This document shows, in pieces, positions 27,682-37,436 of a stretch of DNA of 64,000 nucleotides (within the stretch, counting starts at the first letter, position 1; every line of letters begins with the position of its first letter). The notes under the pieces are model-generated. The model was not told the DNA's origin and did not search any database. It was given only the letters and a program-made list of their open reading frames with translations. Location: positions 118,137 through 182,136 of the forward strand of contig JAIOHL010000162.1 of NCBI GenBank assembly GCA_019913005.1, given 5' to 3'. A program made the translations under genes and the position numbers. This stretch comes from Anaerolineae bacterium. Lineage in GTDB: Bacteria > Chloroflexota > Anaerolineae > Aggregatilineales > J027.

Positions 27682-28420
27682 GCGTTTTTTTCCTCAGCAC
27701 CAATGTCAAATCATCCCCCGGCACGCCACGCAAAGGCCGTTTATCCGTACCGCCGAAACATTCCACTATTTCAAATCCGGTCATCTCAGTCAGCAAGGTA
27801 ATTTCACTCAGGCTGGTATGCCGATAGCGCATCACTTGGTCTGCGGATAGCCGTGTTTCAATTTGGCGGATGGGGTCAAACGTTCGCTCAGTGCCTACCC
27901 ATTCCAATCCATTGTCTGATTTGCAGGGGGTTAACCCTAATTGGCGCACGGTTGGAAAGATCGTATCAAAGGCAAAATAACCGCCGGAGATGAGATGGTC
28001 AGCCAATCGCCGCAAGAAGTTTAATTGGTCAGGTTGTGTTAATAAGGCCGGAAAAGCCCAATCTGCCATCAGCGCCAACCCAAATTGCTGACCTAGCTCT
28101 AATTCCACCATATCTTGCAGATAAAATTCCGCTCTGGCCCTCACATCGTTGGGTAGTTCACGAAGATGCTCAACCGCCCGACTGAGAAAATGGGGATTAA
28201 TGTCCACTGCAGCGACGGTATACCCTGCCAAAGCCAATTGGCGGGTAATCCGACCATTACCACAGGCCAGTTCCAAGACAGGGGTCTGATGAGCATAACT
28301 CGCTGCGCACCACTCCCAAAACGGCCAATCATCCAGCCAATCAATCGGTTTCCGCTCATCCCATATTTCGGCTGGATAATCCTTCCAACCGGATTGTTGA
28401 CCACTGTCGCTGATGGACAT
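27674..28420 (-). CDS. Class I SAM methyltransferase inside chemosensory operon
   Basis: A 248-residue methyltransferase. Motif I is LELACGNGRITRQLA, motif II acidic VAAVDINPHFLSRA, and GLALMADWAFPAL lies at the motif IV region. A small-molecule type (Methyltransf_25-like) is suggested; the CheR N-terminal helical domain and its arginine-rich features are absent. It lies 9 bases after an MCP gene and overlaps the cheA start, so it is co-transcribed with the chemosensory genes. Whether it modifies a receptor or is unrelated cargo is unknown. WDERKPIDWLDDW near the N-terminus is not a motif I recognise. Confidence 0.8.
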   Translation of the reverse strand: MSISDSGQQSGWKDYPAEIWDERKPIDWLDDWPFWEWCAASYAHQTPVLELACGNGRITRQLALAGYTVAAVDINPHFLSRAVEHLRELPNDVRARAEFYLQDMVELELGQQFGLALMADWAFPALLTQPDQLNFLRRLADHLISGGYFAFDTIFPTVRQLGLTPCKSDNGLEWVGTERTFDPIRQIETRLSADQVMRYRHTSLSEITLLTEMTGFEIVECFGGTDKRPLRGVPGDDLTLVLRKKTHD

Positions 28421-28429
28421 CTACAACCC

Positions 28430-29704
28430 CTATGTGCGATAGCCCTGTACCATCTCGTTTAATTTCCGCGCCATCGTTCCTAAATCACGCGCAGCCCGTT
28501 CTACTGCCATTGTACTCGCGTTCGTTTGTCCGGTGGCTTGACGAATCCGATTCATAGCCGCGCTAAGTTGATCCATCCCCACCGCTTGTTGACGGGTACT
28601 CGCAGCGATTTGCACAGCAGCATAGGCGGCTTCTTCAATCAATTTCGCCAGCCCACGAATACTCTCCCCAGCACTGTTCACCAATTGCACGCCAGCATCT
28701 ACCCCTTTGGTGCCTTCCTCGGTGACCATAACGGCGCTGTTGGTGGCCTGTTGAATCTCGCTTAGAATATCGCGCACTTGGGCAGTGGCCTCACGGCTTT
28801 GTTCGGCCAGATTACGCACTTCCATCGCCACGACAGCGAATCCTTTGCCTTCTTCACCTGCTCGCGCCGCTTCAACCGAGGCATTCAGCGCCAGTAATTT
28901 ACTCTGATCGGCCAGTGCCGAAACCGTCGCAATAATCTCCCCAATTTGCTGCGTATGCTCCGACAGCACCAAAATGTTGTCGGCGATACCCTCCACGCGC
29001 TGTCGAATCAACGCCATCCCATTGATGGCCTCGGTAACGGCCTGCTCACCTGTTTTGGAGACTTGCACCGAATTTTGGGCCATTTGTGCGACGGCGGCGG
29101 CGCGTTCGGCGGTTTCCGTCACGGTTGCCCGCACTTCTTGGACGGTACTGCTGGTTTGCATGACACTGGCATCTTGATCGCTGACCGTTGCAATTTGTTC
29201 GTTGGTCGCGGTCAAAATATCATCGGCGACTTTGGCAGCATTTTCGGCAACCGATTGAATCTGGTGGAGGGTCGTTTGCAATTGGGCCACCACCGCGTTC
29301 ATGCCCTTTGCTAAACTGACAATCGGCCCGTTCTTGGCCTCATCCGCCGCCGAAAACTCAACTCTGCCACTTAGGTCGCCCGACTGGACACGACGAGTAA
29401 ACAGGTCAATAGCTCCCCAAAGTTGTTCGGGCGTTTGGGCTTTTTGCATCATCGCTTCCATGCGCGGGCGCACCAACCAACGTGCCGCCGCCCAACCCGT
29501 ACCGATTCCTGCCACCGCTAATGAAACCGTCCACCCCAGCAAGCGACCTTTCAAGTCCTCGCTGACATTTGACCCTGTAAACAAAACCATGACGACTGTC
29601 GTCAACAGCGAGGGCAGTCCCCCTAAGACCATTAAAAGGGCACGAGTCAAATTCCACAGACGAGTATGCAGGACTGCATAAGAACTTTCAGCAACGGGCA
29701 GCAT
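28430..29704 (-). CDS. Methyl-accepting chemotaxis protein with minimal sensor
   Basis: A 424-residue MCP. Two membrane helices (about 23-42 and 57-73) are separated by only about 15 residues, so there is no real extracellular sensor. A HAMP-like stretch (about 75-135) follows. The signalling hairpin tip is [27 protein letters not shown], with VRNLAEQS after it; the sequence is quoted here in two overlapping parts, the tip being [18 protein letters not shown]. No C-terminal CheR-tethering pentapeptide is visible. It starts directly at the stop of the upstream MCP (TAG then ATG). It may sense membrane state or relay signals from the neighbouring 7-helix-like MCP. Confidence 0.9.
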   Translation of the reverse strand: MLPVAESSYAVLHTRLWNLTRALLMVLGGLPSLLTTVVMVLFTGSNVSEDLKGRLLGWTVSLAVAGIGTGWAAARWLVRPRMEAMMQKAQTPEQLWGAIDLFTRRVQSGDLSGRVEFSAADEAKNGPIVSLAKGMNAVVAQLQTTLHQIQSVAENAAKVADDILTATNEQIATVSDQDASVMQTSSTVQEVRATVTETAERAAAVAQMAQNSVQVSKTGEQAVTEAINGMALIRQRVEGIADNILVLSEHTQQIGEIIATVSALADQSKLLALNASVEAARAGEEGKGFAVVAMEVRNLAEQSREATAQVRDILSEIQQATNSAVMVTEEGTKGVDAGVQLVNSAGESIRGLAKLIEEAAYAAVQIAASTRQQAVGMDQLSAAMNRIRQATGQTNASTMAVERAARDLGTMARKLNEMVQGYRT

Positions 29705-31177
29705 CTAACTTACTCCTGCGTGCGATTCGGATTGAAAAATAGTCGCCATTAATTTACCAGACAAACGGCTCAAATCCTGCGAAATATTTTCGGCCATGCG
29801 GGTAGAGGCTTGATTTTGCATCGCTACTTGGTCAAGGCTCTGCATTGCCGTTCCTAGACGGCGTACACCATCCGATTGCATATCAATTGAGCTGAGAATC
29901 GCTTTGGCCGCTAGATCGCCGCGTGCGATGGTTTCATAGAGACTGGCGATCACCGCCCCGGCTTCTTCGGCTTGATTTAAACCCGCCTCAACCCCCTGTG
30001 CGCCGGATTCCGTTGCATCAACCGCCAGTGAAATCGCCTGTTGAATCTCTTTAAGTACCGTCCGTACATCCCCAGTGGCTCGGCGCGATTGTTCGGCAAG
30101 GTCACGTACCTCCTCGGCCACAATGCTGAAGCCGCGCCCCTGTTCACCCGCCCGTGCCGCTTCAATTTGGGCATTCAGGGCCAGAAAATTGGATTGGGTG
30201 GCAATATCCGAGACGGACGTAATAATTTGGCTGATATGACGTAAATGCAGCGCCAATTGACCAATCGTTTGCCCAACCATTAAGACCGATTCACGAGTAT
30301 AACGCATTCCCTCTAGCGCCGCCTGAATGGTTTCATTGCCATTTTGCGCCACACTAACCGCCTGTTGTGCCAAATGGGTCATTTCGTCCGCTTTTGAGCG
30401 TGCTTGCAAAGCCAGATAGCGAAAATCATCCAATTCACGATTGGCTTCTGCCACCACATTCGTCTGCTGGTCAGCCCGGGAGGACTGCTGCATCGTAATC
30501 CCATGAATTGTTCCAGCGGCTTGATCAAGCTGTTTGGCAGTGTCGCCAATCTGTTCCGCCAAAATCGCTAACCCGGCATTGGTGACAGTAGCCGCTTGCG
30601 CCGTCGTAAGGTGTGGGGCGATGGTCGGGATGACAGGCCGCCGCCGTTGAGTAAATAATCCGAAAATCAATATCATCCCTGTGAACAGAGCTAATGGGCT
30701 TAAAACATCAGCGGAAAAGTCGAGCGATTGATTGAGAAAGCGGGTCACAATAATCCAACCCATCCCCAAGAGGCCCGACCACGAAACCAGTGACGCTATA
30801 CCACGCAAGAGGATGATATAACCCCAAATCAACACGCCAAACGGCACCACCGTCAGCCAATCTGCCGCCCCTACAAATAACAGGGCAAGGCTATAGGTCA
30901 CAATTTGTCCACCGATCAGGGCGTCCGGGGCATATCCTGAAAAACGCGAATAATTAAGTGCGATGGGGGCAATCGAGATGGTGATTAACGCCAGCACTGC
31001 CGGAGCAAGGGTGACATGATCCAACGCAATCATCAGACACAGCCACACCAATAGGCCGTTTAATGCGGCGACATCTACCAAAAATTGACGATTTTCCTCC
31101 CCGTTTCGCCATGCTGCCAACACTTGTGACCAGCGAGGCGAACGTTGGGGTGTATCTAATTGATTTTTTGGGGTCAT
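29705..31177 (-). CDS. Methyl-accepting chemotaxis protein with polytopic N-terminus
   Basis: A 490-residue MCP whose N-terminal 190 residues hold about six hydrophobic helices in place of a periplasmic sensor. The C-terminal half is the signalling domain with tip [20 protein letters not shown] and [15 protein letters not shown]. The membrane part may sense lipid, proton-motive force or a hydrophobic ligand (inference). The start overlaps the cheW stop (ATGA), and the gene abuts the next MCP without a gap, so stoichiometric expression with CheW is likely. Confidence 0.88.
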   Translation of the reverse strand: MTPKNQLDTPQRSPRWSQVLAAWRNGEENRQFLVDVAALNGLLVWLCLMIALDHVTLAPAVLALITISIAPIALNYSRFSGYAPDALIGGQIVTYSLALLFVGAADWLTVVPFGVLIWGYIILLRGIASLVSWSGLLGMGWIIVTRFLNQSLDFSADVLSPLALFTGMILIFGLFTQRRRPVIPTIAPHLTTAQAATVTNAGLAILAEQIGDTAKQLDQAAGTIHGITMQQSSRADQQTNVVAEANRELDDFRYLALQARSKADEMTHLAQQAVSVAQNGNETIQAALEGMRYTRESVLMVGQTIGQLALHLRHISQIITSVSDIATQSNFLALNAQIEAARAGEQGRGFSIVAEEVRDLAEQSRRATGDVRTVLKEIQQAISLAVDATESGAQGVEAGLNQAEEAGAVIASLYETIARGDLAAKAILSSIDMQSDGVRRLGTAMQSLDQVAMQNQASTRMAENISQDLSRLSGKLMATIFQSESHAGVS

Positions 31178-31755
31178 GCGGGTTCCTCAAAAATCCGCAG
31201 GCGCGGGTCACGGAACAAACGATCAATATCTAATAAGATTAATCCCGTTGGCATCACTCCCGCAATTCCGACAGCGGATTCTTGGTTCGCAAAAGCACTC
31301 GGCGGGAGCATATGGACAGCTTCAACACTTTCGACCAACAACGCGATTTCCAGTCCTGCCCCTTCGACCACAATCAGCATGGCAGGCGCGGCGTCAGCAA
31401 TATCCAGTTCATAAAAACGGCGTAAATCAAGAATGCTGGTAATGCGGCCATTGAGATTGGTAACTCCCCGATAGTAACTTGGGACACAGGGCATCGGGGT
31501 CAAACGGTGTAATAGCGCAATGGCCCGCACATGCCGAACGGAGAGGGCATAATGTTCGGCAGCAAGTCGAAATGTCAAATAGGGTTGCTGGGTTTGGGCA
31601 GCGGTTGGGGAAATGGTAGCTCTGGCAAATTGTTGGGCACGGCGCTCAAGCACTTTTGTCCGCGCTTCGGGGGTGGTTTCACCCTCATCCAACAAAGTCG
31701 AAATTTCATTGAGGGTCTGACGAATGGTATCCCAATCAGGGGCTGGTTGGCTCAC
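31174..31755 (-). CDS. cheW: CheW-like coupling protein
   Basis: A 193-residue protein. After a 60-residue charged N-terminal extension comes the CheW fold: [37 protein letters not shown] and [14 protein letters not shown]. It would bridge MCPs and the CheA hybrid. It is the first gene of the five-gene operon, coupled to the MCP by a 4-base overlap. Confidence 0.9.
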   Translation of the reverse strand: MSQPAPDWDTIRQTLNEISTLLDEGETTPEARTKVLERRAQQFARATISPTAAQTQQPYLTFRLAAEHYALSVRHVRAIALLHRLTPMPCVPSYYRGVTNLNGRITSILDLRRFYELDIADAAPAMLIVVEGAGLEIALLVESVEAVHMLPPSAFANQESAVGIAGVMPTGLILLDIDRLFRDPRLRIFEEPA

Positions 31756-31803
31756 GATATAATGCCTTCAATAGCTCGAAACTATGGTTGCATTATATCC
31801 AAT

Positions 31804-32475
31804 TTAGAAGTTTTCTGGTTTCGACACCCGCAGCGTCCCAGCAAGTTCCGTGCCAATCACCTGTTCACCCCGCCCCACCCGCAATCGCAGCGGCCCATTA
31901 AACGGTGCCCGGGCTACCAATTCGATTTTTTGCCCCGGCACAAGTTCCAGTTCGGCCAGATAGCAAAGTTTTTCAGGGTCGTGGGTATTGACCCGGCTAA
32001 TCACATACGCCGCTGGCGGGGCGCATTCGGTGAGGGGTTGGTCATGCAAAACGGGCATTACTCCATCCTCGCTTGGAATCGGTTCACCATGCGGGCAGCG
32101 TTTCGGATAACCCGCCATTTTTTCCATACGGGAGGCAAGACGATCTGTCACCACTGCGCCAAGCGCATCGGCCTCATCATGGACTTCATGCCAGCCAAAG
32201 CCCATCACACTCACCAAAAAGGCTTCTGCCAGACGATGCCGTCGGATAGATTTCAGCGCTTCTCGCTCGCCACGCTCAGTCAATTTCATGCCCTGATACG
32301 GCTCGTGGTCAATGAAGCCTAATTCGCGCAGTCGTGACGCCATGCGGGCAACAGCAGGCGCAGAAACACCCAATCGCTCGGCTAGGGCGGAGGTGCTAAC
32401 AAAGGGTTCTTCTTGATAAGCGGCAATCCGATAGGCTTCCGCGAGATATTCTTGCATGACGGGGCTTATGGACAT
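31804..32475 (-). CDS. DtxR/MntR-family metal-dependent regulator
   Basis: A 223-residue Fe/Mn-type repressor. The winged helix is at the N-terminus (MQEYLAEAYRIAAY, VSTSALAERLGVSAPAVARM, GFIDHEPYQGMKLTERGE). A dimerisation/metal domain (AEAFLVSVMGFGWHEVHDEAD, then CPHGEPIP) and a C-terminal SH3/FeoA-like domain (about 150-220, VPGQKIELVARAPF) follow. HEVHDEAD carries metal ligands and CPHG the Cys/His pair typical of IdeR-like proteins. ATG 32475 is chosen over a TTG five codons upstream. The gene has its own promoter (32521-32549). No metal transporter is next to it; targets lie elsewhere. Confidence 0.9.
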   Translation of the reverse strand: MSISPVMQEYLAEAYRIAAYQEEPFVSTSALAERLGVSAPAVARMASRLRELGFIDHEPYQGMKLTERGEREALKSIRRHRLAEAFLVSVMGFGWHEVHDEADALGAVVTDRLASRMEKMAGYPKRCPHGEPIPSEDGVMPVLHDQPLTECAPPAAYVISRVNTHDPEKLCYLAELELVPGQKIELVARAPFNGPLRLRVGRGEQVIGTELAGTLRVSKPENF

Positions 32476-32520
32476 GTTTGTAATTCCCAATACAGCGTTG
32501 TCTAAACTACCACAGCCCCT

Positions 32521-32549
32521 ATCATAATAAATTTACGGATTTTTTGCAA
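32521..32549 (-). promoter_or_regulatory. Sigma-70-like promoter of the DtxR gene with overlapping palindrome
   Basis: On the minus strand TTGCAA (32549-32544), a 17-base spacer and TATGAT (32526-32521) make a near-consensus promoter about 46 bases before the DtxR-type start. The palindrome GCAAA-AATA-TTTGC (32546-32559) overlaps the -35 box and could be an operator. Confidence 0.55.
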
Positions 32550-32559
32550 AAATATTTGC

Positions 32560-33420
32560 TTAATTATTCATCAGAGCTTGTCGAATTATTTCTGCCACAC
32601 GTTCCGGCCCTTCCCATTGCGGAAAATGCCCAATTTCATTCATCGGGAAATAGTGGGTATCGGGGCGACGTTCCAAAATCGCGTTGGCGATGCTTGGTAC
32701 AGCTACCGGGTCACGCTGTCCCCAAATGACCGTTAGTGGCGCGGTATGAGCTTTTAGTGCATCAAGCCAAGTGTGTTCGTGGATTTTTCGCTCACGCAGA
32801 TACCGAATCAGCAGATGATAAACACCCATGCCATCGTTATATTGAATCAGCGACCAAAATTCATCAATTTCGACAGCCGTCAAAGGGGTGGCAAACAGTT
32901 TCCCAAATTGACGGGCAAAGGCAGGTTTACGTATCAATTGTAGGCGGGTCACAATTGGCCCAATAACCGGATGCAATAGTAATTTTTGGGTAATAAGAGG
33001 TTGATAATCATCCAGCAGCACACTCCCGTTCAGCATCACCAGTTTGGTAATTTCCGGCTGTCCGCGTCGCATTACCTCCAATGTCACCGAATCCCCCATG
33101 TCGTGAGCGACTAAGAGGGTTTTTGTTAGACCAAAATGCTGGGCCACTGCTTGGGCAATCTCGGCCTGCTCAAACAATGAATAAGGGTGCTGACGTGGCT
33201 TGTCGGAAAAACCATAGCCCAAAAAGTCAAAGAAAATCAGTTTAAATTGGTTTTCGAGCAGCGGGGCAATCCGCGCATAATCATAGCTGGAAGTTGGAAA
33301 GCCATGTAAAAACAGGATTGGTTCACCACTACCCTGTGTTCGCACAAAAATCCGATGGCCTTTGAAGGAGATGTGGTCACCTGTTTGTCGCCATTCAGTG
33401 GGTGTTAGGATACTCGTCAT
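32560..33420 (-). CDS. Alpha/beta hydrolase, haloalkane dehalogenase / epoxide hydrolase-like
   Basis: A 286-residue alpha/beta hydrolase. The oxyanion loop is LFLHGFPTSSYDY, and the nucleophile elbow VAHDMGDSV holds an Asp nucleophile as in haloalkane dehalogenases and epoxide hydrolases. The acid is in VIWGQRDPVAVP and the His in NEIGHFPQWEGP. A helical cap lies between. ATG 33420 is chosen because it overlaps the stop of the upstream gene (ATGA); an earlier in-frame start would add 18 unrelated residues. Substrate: an ester-forming C-X or epoxide compound by family; unproven. Confidence 0.85.
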   Translation of the reverse strand: MTSILTPTEWRQTGDHISFKGHRIFVRTQGSGEPILFLHGFPTSSYDYARIAPLLENQFKLIFFDFLGYGFSDKPRQHPYSLFEQAEIAQAVAQHFGLTKTLLVAHDMGDSVTLEVMRRGQPEITKLVMLNGSVLLDDYQPLITQKLLLHPVIGPIVTRLQLIRKPAFARQFGKLFATPLTAVEIDEFWSLIQYNDGMGVYHLLIRYLRERKIHEHTWLDALKAHTAPLTVIWGQRDPVAVPSIANAILERRPDTHYFPMNEIGHFPQWEGPERVAEIIRQALMNN

Positions 33421-34157
33421 TGGGCATTCTCGCGTGGCGGACGGGTGGGTGTCGGCGGGTTCAGGGTTAACCAAATGTCGGTGGCCCGCTGCTGCTGTGA
33501 ATCCATAATTACGGCATTAGTTCCGCTGATGCTGGTCGCCGTTTGGGCATTCGACCCCAAAGGTTCATCACTGCTTGTCAGCAGTACCATCGCCAGCAGC
33601 GCCACTGCTACCATGACAAAAACCCCCACCAGCGTAAAGGCGATAAATCTACGTCGGCGTTTCGATTTTTGTTTGCTTTTGAGCGTATCTTCCTTAAATT
33701 CGCTGCCGACCCAATTGGGCATGGCGAATTCCGACTTTACATCTACTTTGACTTTGGAGGTAGGTGGACGGGGAGGCAGCAGTTGGGTCGGATGTGCTTC
33801 TTGGGTCGGATAGGGGTCTTCGGTAAATTCTGTAGTTGGCTCGACTTCTGGCTCAGGTTTTCGCAGTGGCGATGTTGAAGGTTTAGCCAAAGGTTGGGTA
33901 GGTTGGGGACGTGGAACAGCAATTCTGTGTTGGGCGGCTAATTTTAATGCAGCAGTGCTCTGAGGATTGACCTTGAGGGCATGGCGCACACTGGCAACCA
34001 ATTCTTCCCGATTGGCCGCGCACAATGCCATATAGACCCACGCCCGTTCGTTGTCGCGGTCATCAGCCAAAATGGTAAGCAACTGCCTGCGTGCCTCCAC
34101 CTTTTTGCCTGCTTTAATTAACGCCACCACCTGCTCTAAGTCACTCAACGGACCCAC
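33417..34157 (-). CDS. TPR-like single-pass membrane protein, unknown function
   Basis: A 246-residue protein. Residues 1-90 look like two TPR-type helical repeats (LIKAGKKVEARRQLLTILA, AWVYMALCAANREELVASV). A Pro/Thr/Glu-rich linker (about 93-165) follows, then a basic stretch SKQKSKRRRRF and one membrane helix (about 178-197), with a short Thr/Pro-rich tail outside. I do not recognise a specific family. It is divergent from the TIR protein gene and coupled to the hydrolase downstream. Confidence 0.7.
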   Translation of the reverse strand: MGPLSDLEQVVALIKAGKKVEARRQLLTILADDRDNERAWVYMALCAANREELVASVRHALKVNPQSTAALKLAAQHRIAVPRPQPTQPLAKPSTSPLRKPEPEVEPTTEFTEDPYPTQEAHPTQLLPPRPPTSKVKVDVKSEFAMPNWVGSEFKEDTLKSKQKSKRRRRFIAFTLVGVFVMVAVALLAMVLLTSSDEPLGSNAQTATSISGTNAVIMDSQQQRATDIWLTLNPPTPTRPPRENAQ

Positions 34158-34272
34158 TCCTCACGAATTTTATGATTTCGCCCATTTATTATAATCGGCT
34201 TTGCGTTGCCGTGCAGAAAAAGTTATCCTTGCTAATCATGATTATGCCGTTATGGACTGGTGGGGAAAAGCT

Positions 34273-35340
34273 ATGACACAAATTTATCTCGTGCATTCTA
34301 CCGAAGATGCTGCTTTTGCGGAACGCCTTGCCGCCGATCTGAAGGCTGAAGGCTTAGATGTACCAATAGGCGACCCCGATACCAACGCCCAATTTGCCGC
34401 CCTCCACCGCGCCACCCATGTGATTGTCGTGCTGTCAGAAGCCGCGCTCAAAGACCCCCAACTGATTTCGACTTTGAGTACCACCGCTGATCTTAAGCAG
34501 AAAGTGGTAGCGGTTCGGACTGGCCCAATTAAAACCATGCCGCGCCAGCTAAAAGGCATACCGCTCGATTTTTCTGACGCTGAAACCTATCAGGATTCAT
34601 TTGAGGCATTGATGGATGACTTAAAACCACCCGTCAAACAAGAACCCGTCTTGCCGGAAGAAATTCAAGCGGCATTGCGGAATGACGATCCGGTAGCCCG
34701 TCGAGATGCTGTTTCCGCGCTCGGCATGTTACGTAACAGCCATGATTTGGATGTCCGCGACCTCGCTGAACAAACCCTGCGTGATCTCGCCTTTAAAGAC
34801 CCGGAATCCAATATTAAAGCGGTGGCCCGCAGTACCCTACAGTTGTTTCAAGGGATGACGCCAGAAACCGATATTCCACAAATCATTACCCACCCGGCGG
34901 AGGCGGTCACATCTGAAGCGGCCCCGGTCAGTAGCCCGTCACCCGCCGCCCAACAACCCTCAGCAGCCAAAGCTGTCAACACCATCGCCCTATGGAAATC
35001 ACCCCAGTGGAAAATCGTACCTGCCTTTGGCTTGGTAATCGCCATTTTGGAAGGATTAGCAGGTCAAAACATCGGCTATGCCATTGCGGGCGCGTTGGTC
35101 TGGTTGATCTTCCCCTATCTAAATGTGGTCATTCGGGACGGAGGGCGTATGGAATGGGATATGCCCGCCCCGGTAGTTGCGGGAAGCCTTATCGGGTTGG
35201 TTTTTGGGATTATCGGGATGCTAATCGGTAGTCTCTTTAATGGGGTGGAGGGCATGGATGTGGTGATTGCAGCGGTCAGCGGTAGTGTTTCCGGTGGGTT
35301 TATTGGCTGGTTATCCTCGCTGCACTGTGTTAGCGTTTAG
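34273..35340 (+). CDS. TIR-like domain / HEAT-repeat / four-helix membrane protein
   Basis: A 355-residue protein from ATG 34273 (GGGGAAAAG just upstream; further in-frame starts add 7 to 24 residues). Residues 1-118 look like a TIR fold: IYLVHSTEDAAFAERLAADL, HVIVVLSEAALKDPQLI. The usual box-2 Trp and the Glu near W..E in NADase TIRs are not apparent. Residues 128-195 look like one or two HEAT/armadillo helices (ALRNDDPVARRDAVSALG). A Pro/Ala linker and about four membrane helices (about 252-350) follow. It may be an anchored signalling or immunity-like scaffold; enzymatic NAD cleavage is doubtful. It is divergent from the TPR-like gene and 35 bases before a GT39 gene. Confidence 0.7.
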   Translation: MTQIYLVHSTEDAAFAERLAADLKAEGLDVPIGDPDTNAQFAALHRATHVIVVLSEAALKDPQLISTLSTTADLKQKVVAVRTGPIKTMPRQLKGIPLDFSDAETYQDSFEALMDDLKPPVKQEPVLPEEIQAALRNDDPVARRDAVSALGMLRNSHDLDVRDLAEQTLRDLAFKDPESNIKAVARSTLQLFQGMTPETDIPQIITHPAEAVTSEAAPVSSPSPAAQQPSAAKAVNTIALWKSPQWKIVPAFGLVIAILEGLAGQNIGYAIAGALVWLIFPYLNVVIRDGGRMEWDMPAPVVAGSLIGLVFGIIGMLIGSLFNGVEGMDVVIAAVSGSVSGGFIGWLSSLHCVSV

Positions 35341-35375
35341 GGGTCTATTGGCACTGACTTTGTGAATTGACCTGA

Positions 35376-37259
35376 ATGGAATTCCCGACTCTCGATAAAC
35401 AACAAACACGGTGGCTGCTGATCGGCATTTTATTGCTGGCGGCGGCTCTTCGCATGCATGATTTAGGCACACGCAGTCTGTGGGAGGATGAAGGTTGGAC
35501 ACTGGTTCTATCCAAAGGCCCAACGATTCCAGATATTGTGCAACGCATGGCCTTTGACCAGCATCCCCCGCTCTATTTCGTCGCTATTCATTTGTGGCGG
35601 GATGCAGCAGGCAGCAGTGAATTTGCCTTACGGATGCTCTCTGTTTTGACAGGTATCATCGCCGTTGCGGGTATCTATCAACTGGGTAAAAGCATGTTTC
35701 GCCCGATGGCAGGTGTTCTCGCGGCCCTATTTCTGGCGCTCTCCGATCATCATATAGACCTTTCTCAAGATGTGCGTCATTATGCCCAGATGGCAACCTT
35801 TATCATTTTAAGCTGCTGGTTCTATTTCCGCCTGATTAAAACCGATACCCCTTCACGGGCCACTCACATCGGCTATGTGCTGCTGTCGGCGGCCTTGCTC
35901 TATTCGCATTACTTAGGTGGTTTTGTGCTGGTCTGCCAATTCCTGCACCTGTGTCTATTCGTCCGTCCCATGCGGCGGTTGCGCTGGGCCATGTTTCACC
36001 TCATCGCAGTGGGTATGGCCTTTAGCCCGTGGCTGCCCGTCATGTACCGTCAAAATCAGGTACGCTGGGTGACACCGCTCTATTATCTCAATGCCCTGCC
36101 CAACACCCATGCCACCTATCTCATGGTGCGGGATGCCCTTTTGGGCAAACAGTACGCCATTACCCTGTTTCTCCTCACCCTCGGCCTCGTCTGGATTCTC
36201 TATCCGCCGGGCCGCACCCAGATAAAACTTCGCCCCCTCGGTTCCACATTTTTTGCCCTGTTTTGGCTCGTGGCCTATACCGCTATCACCGTCTATATGA
36301 ATCAGGAACGCCAGTTCCTAACCGTGCGTAATTTCTTGGTTGTAACCCCCGCCATCGCATTATTGGTCGGGCATGGTCTCGCCAATCTACAGGCAGGATT
36401 ACGCCTATTCTTGGTAGGGATTTTACTCATCATGAGCCTCACCACTGTAGATACTCGCCAGTTGAAACCCCCTTGGCGCGAGGTCACGCAGAATATTACT
36501 GAATTTCACAACCCCGGCGAACCCATTTTGATGGATATTTGGGTCGGTGATTTTTCGGTGCGCTACTATATCGAACAGCAGATGGGGGAGGACACCCCTT
36601 GGATGTCCATCCGCGAGGCCACCGATGAATACAGCACGCAATTTTTGCCGTATCTGCTAACCTATGTGCGTGATTTGGATGCCTTTTGGCTGGTCTATTG
36701 GGGGGATGAACCCAGTAAATCGGGTGATTATTTGGGCATTTTTGAACAGGCAGGCTTTCAACGTACCGCCGCCCCCTATGTTCTGCATGAAGGGGCAAAG
36801 CTCTATTCTTATCGCTATGACCGACTGACCGATGCCATTTTTGCCACCTATCGAGATGACACCCAAGATGTTTTTGCCCTGCGTAAATTTGCCGTGCAAG
36901 GGGATTTCAAACAAGGGGGAGCGTTAAATGTAACCCTGTGGTGGACAGCCGAAATTCAGCCCCCATTGGATTACAGCGTATCGGTGTTTGTTTTAAACAA
37001 TGACACGGGCAAATTGGTCGCGCAGCATGACGGCCCACCATTGGATGGCCAAGCGCAGACTTCTACATGGACACCGGGGCACTTCCAATATGACCAGCAC
37101 CGCCTTGAGCTACCGGACGACCTGCCTCCCGGTAACTACAGTCTCGGCGTCAAGGTCTATTATTATGCAACGCCCAATGCCCCTTTGCAATCGAATTGCG
37201 CCGATGAGTCAGCAGATGCTTGTGATTGGGCCACCCTACAACAGTTCACGCTTCACTAG
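35376..37259 (+). CDS. GT39-type membrane glycosyltransferase (ArnT/PMT-like)
   Basis: A 627-residue polytopic protein with about ten membrane helices in the first 370 residues. The catalytic-loop motif SLWEDEGWT (about 34-42) is followed by DQHPPLYFV, as in dolichyl/undecaprenyl-phosphate mannose transferases and ArnT. The C-terminal 250 residues form a soluble outer domain with beta character (LNVTLWWTAE, LDYSVSVFVLNN, LPPGNYSLGVKVYYY). It would move a sugar from a polyprenyl-phosphate donor to a protein or lipid at the outer face. No close ribosome site is seen before the ATG. It follows the TIR protein gene. Confidence 0.87.
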   Translation: MEFPTLDKQQTRWLLIGILLLAAALRMHDLGTRSLWEDEGWTLVLSKGPTIPDIVQRMAFDQHPPLYFVAIHLWRDAAGSSEFALRMLSVLTGIIAVAGIYQLGKSMFRPMAGVLAALFLALSDHHIDLSQDVRHYAQMATFIILSCWFYFRLIKTDTPSRATHIGYVLLSAALLYSHYLGGFVLVCQFLHLCLFVRPMRRLRWAMFHLIAVGMAFSPWLPVMYRQNQVRWVTPLYYLNALPNTHATYLMVRDALLGKQYAITLFLLTLGLVWILYPPGRTQIKLRPLGSTFFALFWLVAYTAITVYMNQERQFLTVRNFLVVTPAIALLVGHGLANLQAGLRLFLVGILLIMSLTTVDTRQLKPPWREVTQNITEFHNPGEPILMDIWVGDFSVRYYIEQQMGEDTPWMSIREATDEYSTQFLPYLLTYVRDLDAFWLVYWGDEPSKSGDYLGIFEQAGFQRTAAPYVLHEGAKLYSYRYDRLTDAIFATYRDDTQDVFALRKFAVQGDFKQGGALNVTLWWTAEIQPPLDYSVSVFVLNNDTGKLVAQHDGPPLDGQAQTSTWTPGHFQYDQHRLELPDDLPPGNYSLGVKVYYYATPNAPLQSNCADESADACDWATLQQFTLH

Positions 37260-37436
37260 CGCTGCTATAGCAAGGTTTCTATATATTTTATCATGGTGAC
37301 ATAGGTAACTCTTTTTAGCCGTTTTGTCATTATTTTGGCTGCAAACACACCCATATCATCTTTTAAGCAACCATTTGGCGCTAAAATGATCTTAATGGTA
37401 AAAAATGATGAGCCGAATTCATCGAGGAAATTTTAT

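Noticed and set aside
31531..32322. Plus-strand 263-codon open frame across cheW and the DtxR-type gene
   Set aside because: It spans the ends of two well-supported minus-strand genes and reads as a Phe/His/Arg-rich shadow without recognisable motifs.
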